From IMG/VR virus record IMGVR_UViG_3300030380_005221, positions 24,160-50,730 of that record: a stretch of DNA of 26,571 bases. One strand, given 5' to 3'. Shown here piece by piece: positions 7,805 through 15,282 of this stretch. Within the stretch, counting starts at the first letter, position 1; each line of letters starts with the position of its first letter. Made by a program: the position numbers and the translations under genes. A model generated the notes under the pieces. That model was given only the letters and a program-made list of their open reading frames with translations. It did no database searches and was not told where the DNA came from. The DNA is from a virus.

Positions 7805-9525
7805 TTAACCGGAACCAACTTAGAGAAATTCTTTATCTTCTTTACTTGATATGCCTTTGTAAATTTATCAACCATCGAATCCATTCTATGACTAATAATA
7901 CAGACAGTACCATCCAATCCAACTCCATGAAGAGTCTTCATGAGTTCTTCCGTTCCCATAGAGTCCAGTGAAGAATCAAAAATTTCATCAAGTATCAGAA
8001 GATTGCAGTTTGCACTATTCTTTAGTTTTGCTACTTCTCTCCAAGCAAACAGTAAGGCAAGATCAATTCTAAGTTTTTCACCCTCACTGAAACTCATGTA
8101 ACTAAACTTATCACGAAAACGGCTCTTAATTATCTCGTTAAATTCTTCGTCCAATTCGAATTGGGTAAAGAAATTCATACTCTTAAGAAACTTATTGATG
8201 ACTTTATTCACCACTGGAAGATAGTGCTTTATGATTTTAGATTTAATTCCACTATCCTTGAGAAGAGAAACACAAATTTTATAATTTAATTGTTCTTTTT
8301 TTCTCTGTTCCAATTGTTCATCGAGAGACTCAATTTGACCCTCCAACATATTTTTTGTTTTAATTTCTTCACGAAGTTCTTCTTCATTAGGATCAAATGA
8401 ATCGATTTGTTTCTGAAGTTTTTTGACTTGATCTTCTGATGATTCTAATAGACTCTTGTTGGATGCTATTTTCTTTTCAATATCTAAAGAAGATTTATAC
8501 TGTATTTCAATATCCTTTATAAGAAGTTCCTTTTCAGAAAGTTTCTCCTTCAAAAGAACCAAGCCATCCTCCAACTCACCCTTCTTCAAGTTTGAAGTTT
8601 CAAGTTTAGAAGACCTGAACATTTCCTCTATACTTTGTTTACAAACCGGACATGAATCATTGTCTTCATAAAAATCAATATCTTTTTGATTTGACTGTAT
8701 ATTATTGACAATTTGATCACGAAGAGATGACATCTTTGATATCTCTGACCTTATTGCTAATGATTTTTTTCTGATATCATCTGATGCTACATGATTTGTC
8801 TCTAATGATTTTATTTCATTAGAACATTTCTCAATTAGAATCAAACTATCTTTAATTTGGTCTTCAAGTTTAGTCGTGGATTCTTTGCTTTGACTTTCAA
8901 TTTTTTGGATGTACTTCTCTTGGAAAGAGATTTTTTCTTTTGCGGCCTCAATTTTACTGAGAATGTCATTTATATAATCCTTAATTATAGACAGTTTTGC
9001 TTTTGCAATACTATTCATCGTAGAAAATATATTTATATCCAATATGTTTTCAATGACTACCCGGCGATCTGTTGGGGATAACTGCATGAAAGGAATAAAT
9101 GAAGACCTACCAAGAATAACAACTTGAGTGAACGTCTTGTAGTTCATTTTTAATATTTGTTCTTCTATAATATTCTGGTAGTCTTTAGACTTCGCATCCT
9201 GATCCAACATTTCCCCGTCCTTGAAAATTTCAAAGACTTTGGGGGACAATCCCCGAACAATTTTGTATTCAGTATTACCGATCGTAAAATAAACTTCTAC
9301 TAAACAATTCTTTAAATTTATACTATTAACAAGCTGAGGCATGTTAATTTTACGAAAAGGTTTACCGAAAAGGGCAAAGGTCAGGGCATCGAGATATGCA
9401 AACGATTTCCCATGACCATTTAATCCTGTTACCAGAATCAAGCCCTTTTCGGTAAAGTCTATTTCAGTAAAACTATTTCCAAATGAACCAAAATTTTTGA
9501 AACGTAGTTTTGTAAAATTTATCAT
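7801..9525 (-). CDS. 46: gp46 recombination endonuclease subunit (Rad50-like SMC ATPase)
   Basis: A 574-aa Rad50-type ATPase that pairs with gp47 to resect DNA ends for recombination-dependent replication and DNA repair. The N-terminal half-ATPase carries Walker A GLNGHGKS (residues 34-41). A long charged coiled coil follows, broken near residue 291 by the zinc-hook motif CPVC. The second coil leads to the C-terminal half-ATPase with the signature FSEGEKLRIDLAL, Walker B LLILDEIFD and the switch histidine in CIISHRMDS. Size agrees with T4 gp46 (about 560 aa). It follows the SET-like gene by a 19-base gap with no strong Shine-Dalgarno, and its stop overlaps the GTG of the PLP-like gene. It is separated from gp47 by one foreign-looking gene, although the two products act as one complex. 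Confidence 0.96.
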   Translation of the reverse strand: MINFTKLRFKNFGSFGNSFTEIDFTEKGLILVTGLNGHGKSFAYLDALTFALFGKPFRKINMPQLVNSINLKNCLVEVYFTIGNTEYKIVRGLSPKVFEIFKDGEMLDQDAKSKDYQNIIEEQILKMNYKTFTQVVILGRSSFIPFMQLSPTDRRVVIENILDINIFSTMNSIAKAKLSIIKDYINDILSKIEAAKEKISFQEKYIQKIESQSKESTTKLEDQIKDSLILIEKCSNEIKSLETNHVASDDIRKKSLAIRSEISKMSSLRDQIVNNIQSNQKDIDFYEDNDSCPVCKQSIEEMFRSSKLETSNLKKGELEDGLVLLKEKLSEKELLIKDIEIQYKSSLDIEKKIASNKSLLESSEDQVKKLQKQIDSFDPNEEELREEIKTKNMLEGQIESLDEQLEQRKKEQLNYKICVSLLKDSGIKSKIIKHYLPVVNKVINKFLKSMNFFTQFELDEEFNEIIKSRFRDKFSYMSFSEGEKLRIDLALLFAWREVAKLKNSANCNLLILDEIFDSSLDSMGTEELMKTLHGVGLDGTVCIISHRMDSMVDKFTKAYQVKKIKNFSKLVPVK

Positions 9526-9544
9526 AACTTACTTACAAAGAAAT

Positions 9545-10276
9545 TCACGAAGTTTCCTTACTCCTATCACGGAACTGCTTTCTTTCCTCTGCCTTCTTCG
9601 CACAACTACCACAACCGCCTGGTTTAGCAGCACCGGGAGTGGACAAAACAAGACCAGATATATTCTGGAATTCTTCTGCCGAAATCCCAGAAGGTCCAAT
9701 TGCTTCTGGTGAAGGCACAGGAATTGTAATACTTTCTCCCTCTGCAATAGGTCGGAGGGCAAAGAAACGAATGGTTCTGGTTACTTCATCAAATTCGAAG
9801 TAAGCGTTCGGGGATTCGGCCGGACGATATGACATTGCATTACCGCGAGGAATGATTATGTGAGGTCCAAACTCTTCACAGCCGTGAGTGTTTTCATCAC
9901 AAGGAACAGTCCATAGTAAACGAACACCAATTTTGTCCTTTGTGCCCTTGATAAAATCATTAAGTCTAGACTCTAAGATCCAATAGTGACATTCTTCAAT
10001 AAGTCCACCACCGTTAATATCTTTAGTTGCCTTTACATCGAAAGTACCATCAATATTATTAATATATTGAGAATTACATTCAAACGATTCTTTCACTGGA
10101 ATAACCTTTGGTCTGTTTACATGAGTCATATGTGTATTATCTACCATTGTATCATATCGATACGCCCCAGAAGTTTTCCTTGCCCATTCACGAGGGTCAA
10201 AAACTTCCTGTACAGGCTTTACAGGCTTTACCGGCTCTGTAATATTTTCTTCTGTCTTTTCAACTGTGTCTGTCAT
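9545..10276 (-). CDS. Divergent SET-domain-like protein with a CxxC tail
   Basis: A 243-aa protein inserted between gp47 and gp46. After a Pro/Lys/Val-rich N-terminus, residues 79-99 (FDVKATKDINGGGLIEECHY) resemble the start of a SET domain, where a G-x-f-A-t-k-d-I-x-x-G-e-l-I-E pattern is usual. Residues 145-185 (GNAMSY, SPNAYFEFD, RTIRFFALRPIAEGESITI) resemble the end, where GN-x-x-x-NHSCxPN and alrdIxxGEEL are usual. The canonical Asn-His of NHSC and the C-terminal YxY tyrosine are not evident, so methyltransferase activity is doubtful. The tail has GGCGSCAKK (220-228), a possible metal-binding or redox CxxC. SET proteins usually methylate protein lysines; no substrate is indicated here. 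The start has GGAGAG 9 bases upstream and lies within the last codons of gp47 (17-base overlap), so the two are translationally linked. The SET call rests on motif pattern only. Confidence 0.55.
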   Translation of the reverse strand: MTDTVEKTEENITEPVKPVKPVQEVFDPREWARKTSGAYRYDTMVDNTHMTHVNRPKVIPVKESFECNSQYINNIDGTFDVKATKDINGGGLIEECHYWILESRLNDFIKGTKDKIGVRLLWTVPCDENTHGCEEFGPHIIIPRGNAMSYRPAESPNAYFEFDEVTRTIRFFALRPIAEGESITIPVPSPEAIGPSGISAEEFQNISGLVLSTPGAAKPGGCGSCAKKAEERKQFRDRSKETS

Positions 10277-11333
10277 CTGATAAACTCTCCATATACAAGG
10301 TTCTCATAATTTTTTTAAGTGCATCCAAATCAACATCATCCACATCCAAACTCTCCAATTCAGAGTTTATAATGGTTAATGTATCTTGTGCTAAATCTAC
10401 GTCTTCTTCATCATTAAAAATTTCTCTATAATCTTCTATCACCGAAACATCAGATACGTTTACTTCATACAATTTTTCAATCAATGAGTCAAATAAATGA
10501 TGCTTATCTCTATTCACTACAACTATTTTTACATACTTATCCCGAAAAGATTCGTCTATACTATTTATAAGAGATTCCGTATTTTCTTGATCAGTGTCAT
10601 TGTACTCTAACGTATAGAACATCCTATCTGTATTTGGAACAAATTTTAGTTCTCGGGTCGAGGTGTCTAATATATGAAACCCCCTCTGTTCGTGAATATC
10701 ACCAAAAGTTATTTCATACTGAGTTCCAAGATATACTACATTATTTTTAGAACTTTTACCATGAAAATGCCCAGACAAAACCATTTCGAATCTTTTTAAT
10801 GGAGCATCTGACATTCCTCCATCAAACTTAACGCCTTTCATTACTTCATAACCATTTAATTCAAAATGCCCCATGATAATTGGACACTTACAATTATTCA
10901 AAAACTCAATTGATTCGTCGTGGTTTTCTGCGTTTATCCAAGGAACAATACCTATACACAACCCGTCCATTTCTAAAACTTCGGGTTCATTATAAATTTT
11001 TATATTATCATACTTGTTACCAATGATTTCTGTGAGTGAGTTTATTTTATTGGTATTTTTATAATAAGTATCGTGATTACCCAGCAGTATATGAAGATTA
11101 ATTTTCTTCTCATCGAAAACATCTATGATCTGGGATCTAGTCTTGTTAAGAGTATTGAAATTTATAAACTTTCTTCTGTCGAAGAAATCGCCCAGATGTA
11201 TTACAGTGTCTATGTTATGTTCTTCACAATACGGAAAGAACTTGTCCTCAAAGAAAGATATAAAATGATCCAAAAATACTGGAGAATCATTTCTGGCACC
11301 GAAATGAGTGTCGTTAATTAAAGCGATTTTCAT
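10260..11333 (-). CDS. 47: gp47 recombination endonuclease subunit (Mre11-like nuclease)
   Basis: A 357-aa metallophosphoesterase, the nuclease partner of gp46. All five metal-binding motifs are present: DTHFG (D8, H10), GDFFDRR (D49), GNHD (N86, H87), GHFE (H156) and GHFHG (H189, H191). The C-terminal region is acidic (DVDDVDLDALKK) and probably contacts the gp46 coiled-coil base, as in Mre11-Rad50 complexes. Length matches T4 gp47 (about 340 aa). Its ATG overlaps the gp55 stop by 4 bases (ATGA), so it should be co-transcribed from the gp55 promoter. TATAAATA-like octamers inside this gene are probably chance AT-rich matches. Confidence 0.96.
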   Translation of the reverse strand: MKIALINDTHFGARNDSPVFLDHFISFFEDKFFPYCEEHNIDTVIHLGDFFDRRKFINFNTLNKTRSQIIDVFDEKKINLHILLGNHDTYYKNTNKINSLTEIIGNKYDNIKIYNEPEVLEMDGLCIGIVPWINAENHDESIEFLNNCKCPIIMGHFELNGYEVMKGVKFDGGMSDAPLKRFEMVLSGHFHGKSSKNNVVYLGTQYEITFGDIHEQRGFHILDTSTRELKFVPNTDRMFYTLEYNDTDQENTESLINSIDESFRDKYVKIVVVNRDKHHLFDSLIEKLYEVNVSDVSVIEDYREIFNDEEDVDLAQDTLTIINSELESLDVDDVDLDALKKIMRTLYMESLSDDRHS

Positions 11334-11836
11334 TTTGTCTTCTTTTTGTTACCCTTAAATTTTGTCAAGTCATTATCATTTAATTGAAAATGTTCTTTCA
11401 TGGCTTCTTTTTCACTATCTTTTTCAAAATAATTTTCTTTGAACCATTTATGTAAAGTTCCATCAATATCCTTTTCTTCAGCTAACTTATACTTAATATA
11501 AAGTTGTTTCTTCTCTTTTTCTATTCTTCGAAGAAAAGCAAAATATATTATTTGAGTGAAATATGAGAAAGGGTTTGATGATTTTTCTGGGTTAAAATTG
11601 TGAGCGTACAATATACAGTTTTCAATTGCATCTCCAATCATCTCATCTCTATATGGATACTTTATAAAGTTTCCTTTACGAGAAAGATTTTCTGCTATCT
11701 TAAGAAAACACTCTGCTATGTAATTCGTTAATGGAGGACGCTTTTCATCCATTTCGTTGGCTTCTTTTACAAGAACCAACCATTCGCTCATAGCCTTTAG
11801 GAATTCTTTATTATCTACATAATGGTTATCACTCAT
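11330..11836 (-). CDS. 55: gp55 late-transcription sigma factor
   Basis: A 168-aa protein matching the small T4 sigma factor gp55 (185 aa), which directs host RNA polymerase to TATAAATA late promoters together with the sliding clamp. Recognisable parts are the N-terminal helix with NYIAECFLKIAENLS, then RDEMIGDAIENCI (about residues 63-75) and NPFSYFTQIIYFAFLRRIEKE (about 87-107), the sigma region 2-like core that contacts the polymerase clamp and -10 DNA. The Lys-rich tail ends with DLTKF, possibly the clamp-contact tail; that is inference. It is the first gene of a unit running on into gp47. A host-type promoter ends 6 bases before its ATG, with no Shine-Dalgarno site, so it is predicted to be leaderless. 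Early host-sigma70 expression fits a gene whose product switches on late transcription, and two late promoter octamers are present in this window. Confidence 0.92.
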   Translation of the reverse strand: MSDNHYVDNKEFLKAMSEWLVLVKEANEMDEKRPPLTNYIAECFLKIAENLSRKGNFIKYPYRDEMIGDAIENCILYAHNFNPEKSSNPFSYFTQIIYFAFLRRIEKEKKQLYIKYKLAEEKDIDGTLHKWFKENYFEKDSEKEAMKEHFQLNDNDLTKFKGNKKKTK

Positions 11837-11842
11837 GCTAAT

Positions 11843-11870
11843 ATTTTATACTCGTATTTTATTTTGTCAA
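11843..11870 (-). promoter_or_regulatory. Sigma70-type promoter for gp55 and downstream genes
   Basis: On the minus strand TTGACA (11865-11870) is followed by 16 bases and TAAAAT (11843-11848), then 6 bases (ATTAGC) and the ATG of gp55 at 11836. Read as TATAAAAT (11843-11850) it also resembles a late octamer with one extra A, but the perfect -35 favours host sigma70. Spacing of -35, -10 and ATG is identical to the promoter at 705-732, and both begin CTTGACA and end GC-ATG. No Shine-Dalgarno precedes the ATG. Confidence 0.7.
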
Positions 11871-11887
11871 GTTTTTACTTGACAAAA
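11862..11887. repeat. Perfect 11-bp inverted repeat containing TTGACA in both arms
   Basis: TTTTGTCAAGT (11862-11872) and ACTTGACAAAA (11877-11887) are exact reverse complements around a 4-base TTTT loop. The left arm supplies the -35 of the gp55 promoter. The right arm supplies a -35 for a possible plus-strand promoter. Neither strand shows a proper T-tract after the stem, so an intrinsic terminator is less likely than an operator or a paired promoter element. Confidence 0.75.
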
Positions 11888-11907
11888 ATTAGGGGTGCGT
11901 TTAAAAT
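11879..11907 (+). promoter_or_regulatory. Possible divergent plus-strand promoter
   Basis: On the plus strand TTGACA (11879-11884), a 17-base spacer and TAAAAT (11902-11907) make a good sigma70-like promoter. A transcript would start near 11914 and run antisense to the Sm-like gene and uvsW. No convincing plus-strand gene follows, so it may be a by-product of the inverted repeat. It lies in the 122-base gap between gp55 and the Sm-like gene, which otherwise holds only the short tandem GGCCTAG repeat near 11941-11954. Confidence 0.3.
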
Positions 11908-11958
11908 CCTCTGTGTCCGGGAGCATAAGGAATAGTGTAAGGCCTAGGGCCTAGTGAG

Positions 11959-12696
11959 TCATTGGTAGTCTTCGCTGTCAGGATTCTGATTCCAATCAGT
12001 CCACTTGTTACCAAAATCTTCCCGATCTTTTTCGTCTCCAGTAAATTCATCACTAATACTTTTTCCGTTTTCGAATTTATCAATTAACCGTAAAAGGTAC
12101 TCTGGTGGTATTATATCATTATCAACTAGCGTTTTCAATATTTTGGCATCAAAAGATATATTGAGATTTACCAATTCCTTTTCATTTATGGCTTCATTAT
12201 CAGAACCGAAAAATTGATCCATGATATTGGATAATTGATCCGGATCAAATCCCATTTTTTTCAGGTACTCCTCTGGTTCCATATCGGGATCCATATCTTC
12301 ATTTAGATTAGGATCAACCATATCTTCCAATTCATCCATAAAATCTTCCAAGTTCTTTTTATTCATTGGATTCAATTTCATAGGACCTAATGTTGGATTG
12401 TCCGGCTTGGTATCCTCTCGTTCTTTTTCTTTGTCATATAAAGATATGACATGAGAATCTGGTTCAAGAACTGTTAGGATATTATTCTTTGAAATTTTAG
12501 TCTCTATCTGATTAGAAAAGGATAGCCAGTTTCTCAAGTAAGTCACTTCCTTTTGATTACCAAATCCATCAAATGCCGCAGATGACTTGAAAATCATAGG
12601 TCTTTCGATCAGCATATTGCCTTCGATTTCCCCCTTTATTTTGGCTATTATCTCTTCTCCGCTATTTAACTTAATGACTCTGTACGTTGTTTTCAT
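11959..12696 (-). CDS. Sm-like (LSm) domain protein with acidic C-terminal extension
   Basis: A 245-aa protein. Residues 3-90 look like an Sm fold: YRVIKLNSGEEIIAKIKG, then LIERPMIF, WLSF, and ILTVLEPDSHVISLYDK. This is the strand order and the LxxGeeIxgxV start typical of LSm proteins, and Sm-like proteins of cyanophage origin have been described. LSm rings usually bind RNA. The remaining 150 residues are strongly acidic and helical (EDFMDELEDMVDP, EDMDPDMEPEEYLKKMGFDP), a possible partner-binding or nucleic-acid-mimicking region; this is inference. The start is fixed by a perfect AGGAGG 8 bases upstream, lying within the last codons of uvsW (26-base overlap). High translation relative to uvsW is therefore likely. 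It is the last gene before the gp55 promoter region. Confidence 0.6.
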   Translation of the reverse strand: MKTTYRVIKLNSGEEIIAKIKGEIEGNMLIERPMIFKSSAAFDGFGNQKEVTYLRNWLSFSNQIETKISKNNILTVLEPDSHVISLYDKEKEREDTKPDNPTLGPMKLNPMNKKNLEDFMDELEDMVDPNLNEDMDPDMEPEEYLKKMGFDPDQLSNIMDQFFGSDNEAINEKELVNLNISFDAKILKTLVDNDIIPPEYLLRLIDKFENGKSISDEFTGDEKDREDFGNKWTDWNQNPDSEDYQ

Positions 12697-14185
12697 CGAG
12701 AGGTCCTCCTAAGCGGATGTTAGAAATATCATAATCAAACTTCTCATTAGTATATATTTTGATTCTCTCCTCCAGATGATTCATCGTATGGTTTGTGTAC
12801 TTTTTATACGATAAATTATCTGATATGTCATAGACAATTGCTTTATTTTTACCCTCAGAAGTCCTTAAACCTCTTCCAATCGATTGGAGGACTCGAATTA
12901 CGGATTTGGACGGTGAAGCAAAGATAATGTTGTGAATATTGCGAATATTGATTCCCGTGGAACATGTACCATATGATGCCAGTAAAATGGATGTCTTATT
13001 TTTATCAACAACCTTACGAATCATCTCTCTTTCATCTACGTCAGTTTTACCATGAATCATGTATATGGGTCTGTCTGTGATCTGAGTTTCCATTAATTCA
13101 TTCAGAGGAATGCCATGCTTATTGACAAAATTGAAAAGTATCAAAGTATTTCCGTTTAACTTTTTTGCCAAATCTACTATAAACTGGTTTCTGTCCTTAT
13201 TCTGAACCAACCAATCTATCTCTTCCTGATACTTCTTTCTCTTCATTTCATTACAAGATTCTTCATTGTGTTTCAGGGTAAGGCAGTGAATTTTTAGTTT
13301 AGATAGAATTTTCTTTTTCATCAACTCTGTGGTTGATGTCACTTTGACCGCAGGACCAAATAGTCCTTCGATTACCAACTTGTGTGTTTTTGAGTCATCT
13401 AATGTTCCCGTTGTGCCAAATCGGTAGTATGCGTTCTTCATCTTTTCCATCAGCCCAGACAATGATTTGGCTTTGAATAAATGACACTCATCTCCAAACA
13501 CAGATTCGAATTGATCAAAGTATGATTCTGGAAGTGTATATAAACTCTGCCACGTTGAAATTACCACTCTTCTGTCTGTTTGTTTTTCCTGTCCAGAAAA
13601 TATGGTATGGATTTCGTCTGAAATATTGAACGAGTCATTTGACCCGTAGTCTTCGAAATCGGACCTCATTTGATTTACAAGATTAGTTGTGGGGACAACT
13701 ACTAAAATTTTACCCTCTGTACATCTAAGAAGATAGCGAACTAGGCAATAAATTATTAGAGACTTACCTGAACCCGTGGGAGATATGAGTAAAGTTCTTT
13801 TCTTTACCAGAGAATCAAGAAAAGCCTTTTTTTGGTGATCATGAATCTTTATGGGTTTACCATTGGCAGTTAGACTCAGTGTGTTTATGAAGTCCTCTGC
13901 ATCATCACATTGAGCCATTTCTTTTTCTTCTGTGAATGTGTATGAGTAATTTCTATCATCACAGAATTTTTGAATGTAATCTTTAAGTCCGACATATATT
14001 GTGCGATTGAATAAATTGAATAGTCTTATCTGACCATCCCAATATTTATTCTTAAATGCTGGGGTGTACTGATAATTCGGAACATAGAATGTGAAAAAAT
14101 CACTGAGTTCTTTTGCTATTGATTTTTCACTTTCTATTTTTAGATGTACGGCATCTATTTGTCGTATGATCAGATCACTCATCAT
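12671..14185 (-). CDS. uvsW: UvsW superfamily 2 helicase
   Basis: A 504-aa SF2 helicase matching T4 UvsW, an ATPase that unwinds R-loops and branched recombination intermediates and helps the switch from origin to recombination-dependent replication. Visible motifs are Walker A SPTGSGKS (residues 135-142), GKILVVVPTTNLVNQM, STWQSLY, the DECH box (232-235), TTGTLDD (258-264), ILFNFV, LASYGTCSTGINI and motif VI QSIGRGLR (434-441). The N-terminal 90 residues carry the UvsW DNA-binding pattern (FYVPNY, then KYWDGQIRLFN). I prefer the ATG at 14185, which overlaps the uvsY stop as ATGA. An in-frame ATG at 14233 adds 16 residues within uvsY and does not resemble the family N-terminus. An ATG at 14182 is also possible. 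Confidence 0.95.
   Translation of the reverse strand: MMSDLIIRQIDAVHLKIESEKSIAKELSDFFTFYVPNYQYTPAFKNKYWDGQIRLFNLFNRTIYVGLKDYIQKFCDDRNYSYTFTEEKEMAQCDDAEDFINTLSLTANGKPIKIHDHQKKAFLDSLVKKRTLLISPTGSGKSLIIYCLVRYLLRCTEGKILVVVPTTNLVNQMRSDFEDYGSNDSFNISDEIHTIFSGQEKQTDRRVVISTWQSLYTLPESYFDQFESVFGDECHLFKAKSLSGLMEKMKNAYYRFGTTGTLDDSKTHKLVIEGLFGPAVKVTSTTELMKKKILSKLKIHCLTLKHNEESCNEMKRKKYQEEIDWLVQNKDRNQFIVDLAKKLNGNTLILFNFVNKHGIPLNELMETQITDRPIYMIHGKTDVDEREMIRKVVDKNKTSILLASYGTCSTGINIRNIHNIIFASPSKSVIRVLQSIGRGLRTSEGKNKAIVYDISDNLSYKKYTNHTMNHLEERIKIYTNEKFDYDISNIRLGGPLDENNVQSH
12705..12710 (-). promoter_or_regulatory. Perfect Shine-Dalgarno AGGAGG inside the uvsW 3' end
   Basis: AGGAGG sits 8 bases before the ATG at 12696 and encodes part of the uvsW C-terminus (LGGP). 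It is among the strongest ribosome sites in the window and decides the start of the Sm-like gene. Confidence 0.85.
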
Positions 14186-14616
14186 TGTCCATTCGTAAAT
14201 TTCAGCCAGTCTATGGCAGAACGTATGTTCCACTGTCTATTGTTAATTACTTTTATGATTTCGTTTAGATAATCAACAATAGTTTCTTTATATTTCATAC
14301 GCATGTCAATTAATTGTAGATCCTCGTCGGAATCTAAAAATTTATCCAAATCCGTTTTCAGTATTGTAAGTTCGAATGGTTCCCAGTCCTCTTCTTCTAG
14401 TTCTTCCTGAGACATTTTACCTGTATAGTACAGCCACTTCTTTCTTCGAATCACCTTATACTCATGTTGAAGTTTAGTTAATCTAAGTTTTTCATCCATC
14501 AAAAAATTTAAGTATTTTGAATGGAGTTGAGGTGTTTTTAAAGATTCTGTGTCTAGTTGAGTTTCATCGAGTATAAGATCATTTTTTGCATAATTTTGAT
14601 AATCACTTAAGTTCAT
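14182..14616 (-). CDS. uvsY: UvsY recombination mediator
   Basis: A 144-aa protein, close to T4 UvsY (137 aa), which loads the recombinase UvsX on gp32-coated single-stranded DNA. The family pattern is visible: an N-terminal helix with DLILDETQLDTES, a basic stretch KVIRRKKWLYYTGKM (about residues 56-70) where T4 has its Lys/Arg-rich DNA-binding motif followed by YYSG, then DLDKFLDSDEDLQLIDMRM and a C-terminal helix IIKVINNRQWNIRSAIDWLKF. It lies directly before uvsW with a 4-base overlap, as expected of a recombination operon. The ribosome site is weak. UvsX itself is not in the window. Confidence 0.9.
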   Translation of the reverse strand: MNLSDYQNYAKNDLILDETQLDTESLKTPQLHSKYLNFLMDEKLRLTKLQHEYKVIRRKKWLYYTGKMSQEELEEEDWEPFELTILKTDLDKFLDSDEDLQLIDMRMKYKETIVDYLNEIIKVINNRQWNIRSAIDWLKFTNGQ

Positions 14617-14622
14617 TCACTG

Positions 14623-15207
14623 TTATCCCAATAGGTTATCACATAAGTTTCCATTTGCATTATATATTTCGAATCGAGTATAGTTAAAAGTTACATTAGA
14701 TATCAGAGGTGAGGATATTGGTTCTGCCGAAGTGAAATCCAATTCCCCTAGTGCTATCGGATATAGATCCTTGAAAACAATTCTGTATTGGGGTCTATAT
14801 GCACTGTTTGTTACTAGCAATGTTGCATCAGATGTTATAGCTTCTCTCTCAATTGTCGTATCATTCTTGAACATACCAATAGAAGTCATCCAATTATATA
14901 ATTCGATGTAAGATAAGAATCTCTCATCTAGAACAAATCCTACTTGAAGAGGTAAAAAGTCAAAACTACCTCCTGCCAATTTTATATCCAAATTCAGTGT
15001 TGTTGGTTGAACAAGTTCACCAAATCTAAATGGTGGCACTAATACGCTTCTTACAAATCTTTCAAAATTTGGTATTCTTTGGATGGTGAATCTAAAGTAA
15101 TTACGATTTAGAAGATTATCATCCTGTGGTAATCCCGCAGTTCCTCCGGATGTTATACCGTAGGATCTGTAGGTAATGTCTGGGATTGAAGCAGTTTCTC
15201 CGGCCAT
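14623..15207 (-). CDS. 3: Tail-tube-fold protein, likely gp3-type tail tube terminator
   Basis: A 194-aa protein with the tube-protein pattern of T4 gp3/gp19/gp54: NYFRFTIQRIPNFERFV (about residues 35-51), a middle strand with LDIKLAGGSFDFLPLQVGFV, then LDERFLSYIELYNWMTSIG (about 93-111), and a C-terminal IVFKDLYPIALGELDF and NVTFNYTRFEIY. In T4-like marine phages the gene after 23 is commonly annotated as gp3, which caps the tail tube and stabilises the sheath; position and the xDExxxSYxxxYxWM motif support that. A second tail-tube paralogue or a gp54-like initiator remains possible. The ATG lies only about 14 bases after the terminator T-tract that ends the gp23 unit, and no Shine-Dalgarno is visible. 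Expression may depend on read-through or an unrecognised promoter. Confidence 0.65.
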   Translation of the reverse strand: MAGETASIPDITYRSYGITSGGTAGLPQDDNLLNRNYFRFTIQRIPNFERFVRSVLVPPFRFGELVQPTTLNLDIKLAGGSFDFLPLQVGFVLDERFLSYIELYNWMTSIGMFKNDTTIEREAITSDATLLVTNSAYRPQYRIVFKDLYPIALGELDFTSAEPISSPLISNVTFNYTRFEIYNANGNLCDNLLG

Positions 15208-15221
15208 ACTACTATGTATAT

Positions 15222-15252
15222 AAAAAAACGGGGGATCGTAAGATCCCCCGTT
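15222..15252 (-). terminator. Intrinsic terminator after gp23
   Basis: On the minus strand a perfect 9-bp stem, CGGGGGATC with GATCCCCCG (15242-15250 and 15229-15237), extended by AA/TT pairs, closes a 4-base loop and is followed by seven T residues (15228-15222). It lies 30 bases after the gp23 stop, as expected for ending the highly expressed capsid message. It is the only strong intrinsic terminator I see in the window. Confidence 0.93.
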
Positions 15253-15282
15253 CTTCTAACCTTATTTGATATTATCAGGAAG

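Noticed and set aside
10561-10572. TATAAATA-like octamer inside gp47 (another lies in gp46 near 9029)
   Set aside because: In AT-rich coding sequence, not placed just before a gene start; chance matches are expected.
11901-11958. Alternate-frame tail after the Sm-like stop (ending YAPGHRGF) as a frameshift extension
   Set aside because: No slippery sequence or conserved domain supports it; the annotated stop gives a complete protein.
14186-14233. Extended start of uvsW at 14233
   Set aside because: The extra 16 residues lie in uvsY and do not resemble the UvsW N-terminus; the ATG at 14185 gives the usual ATGA overlap.
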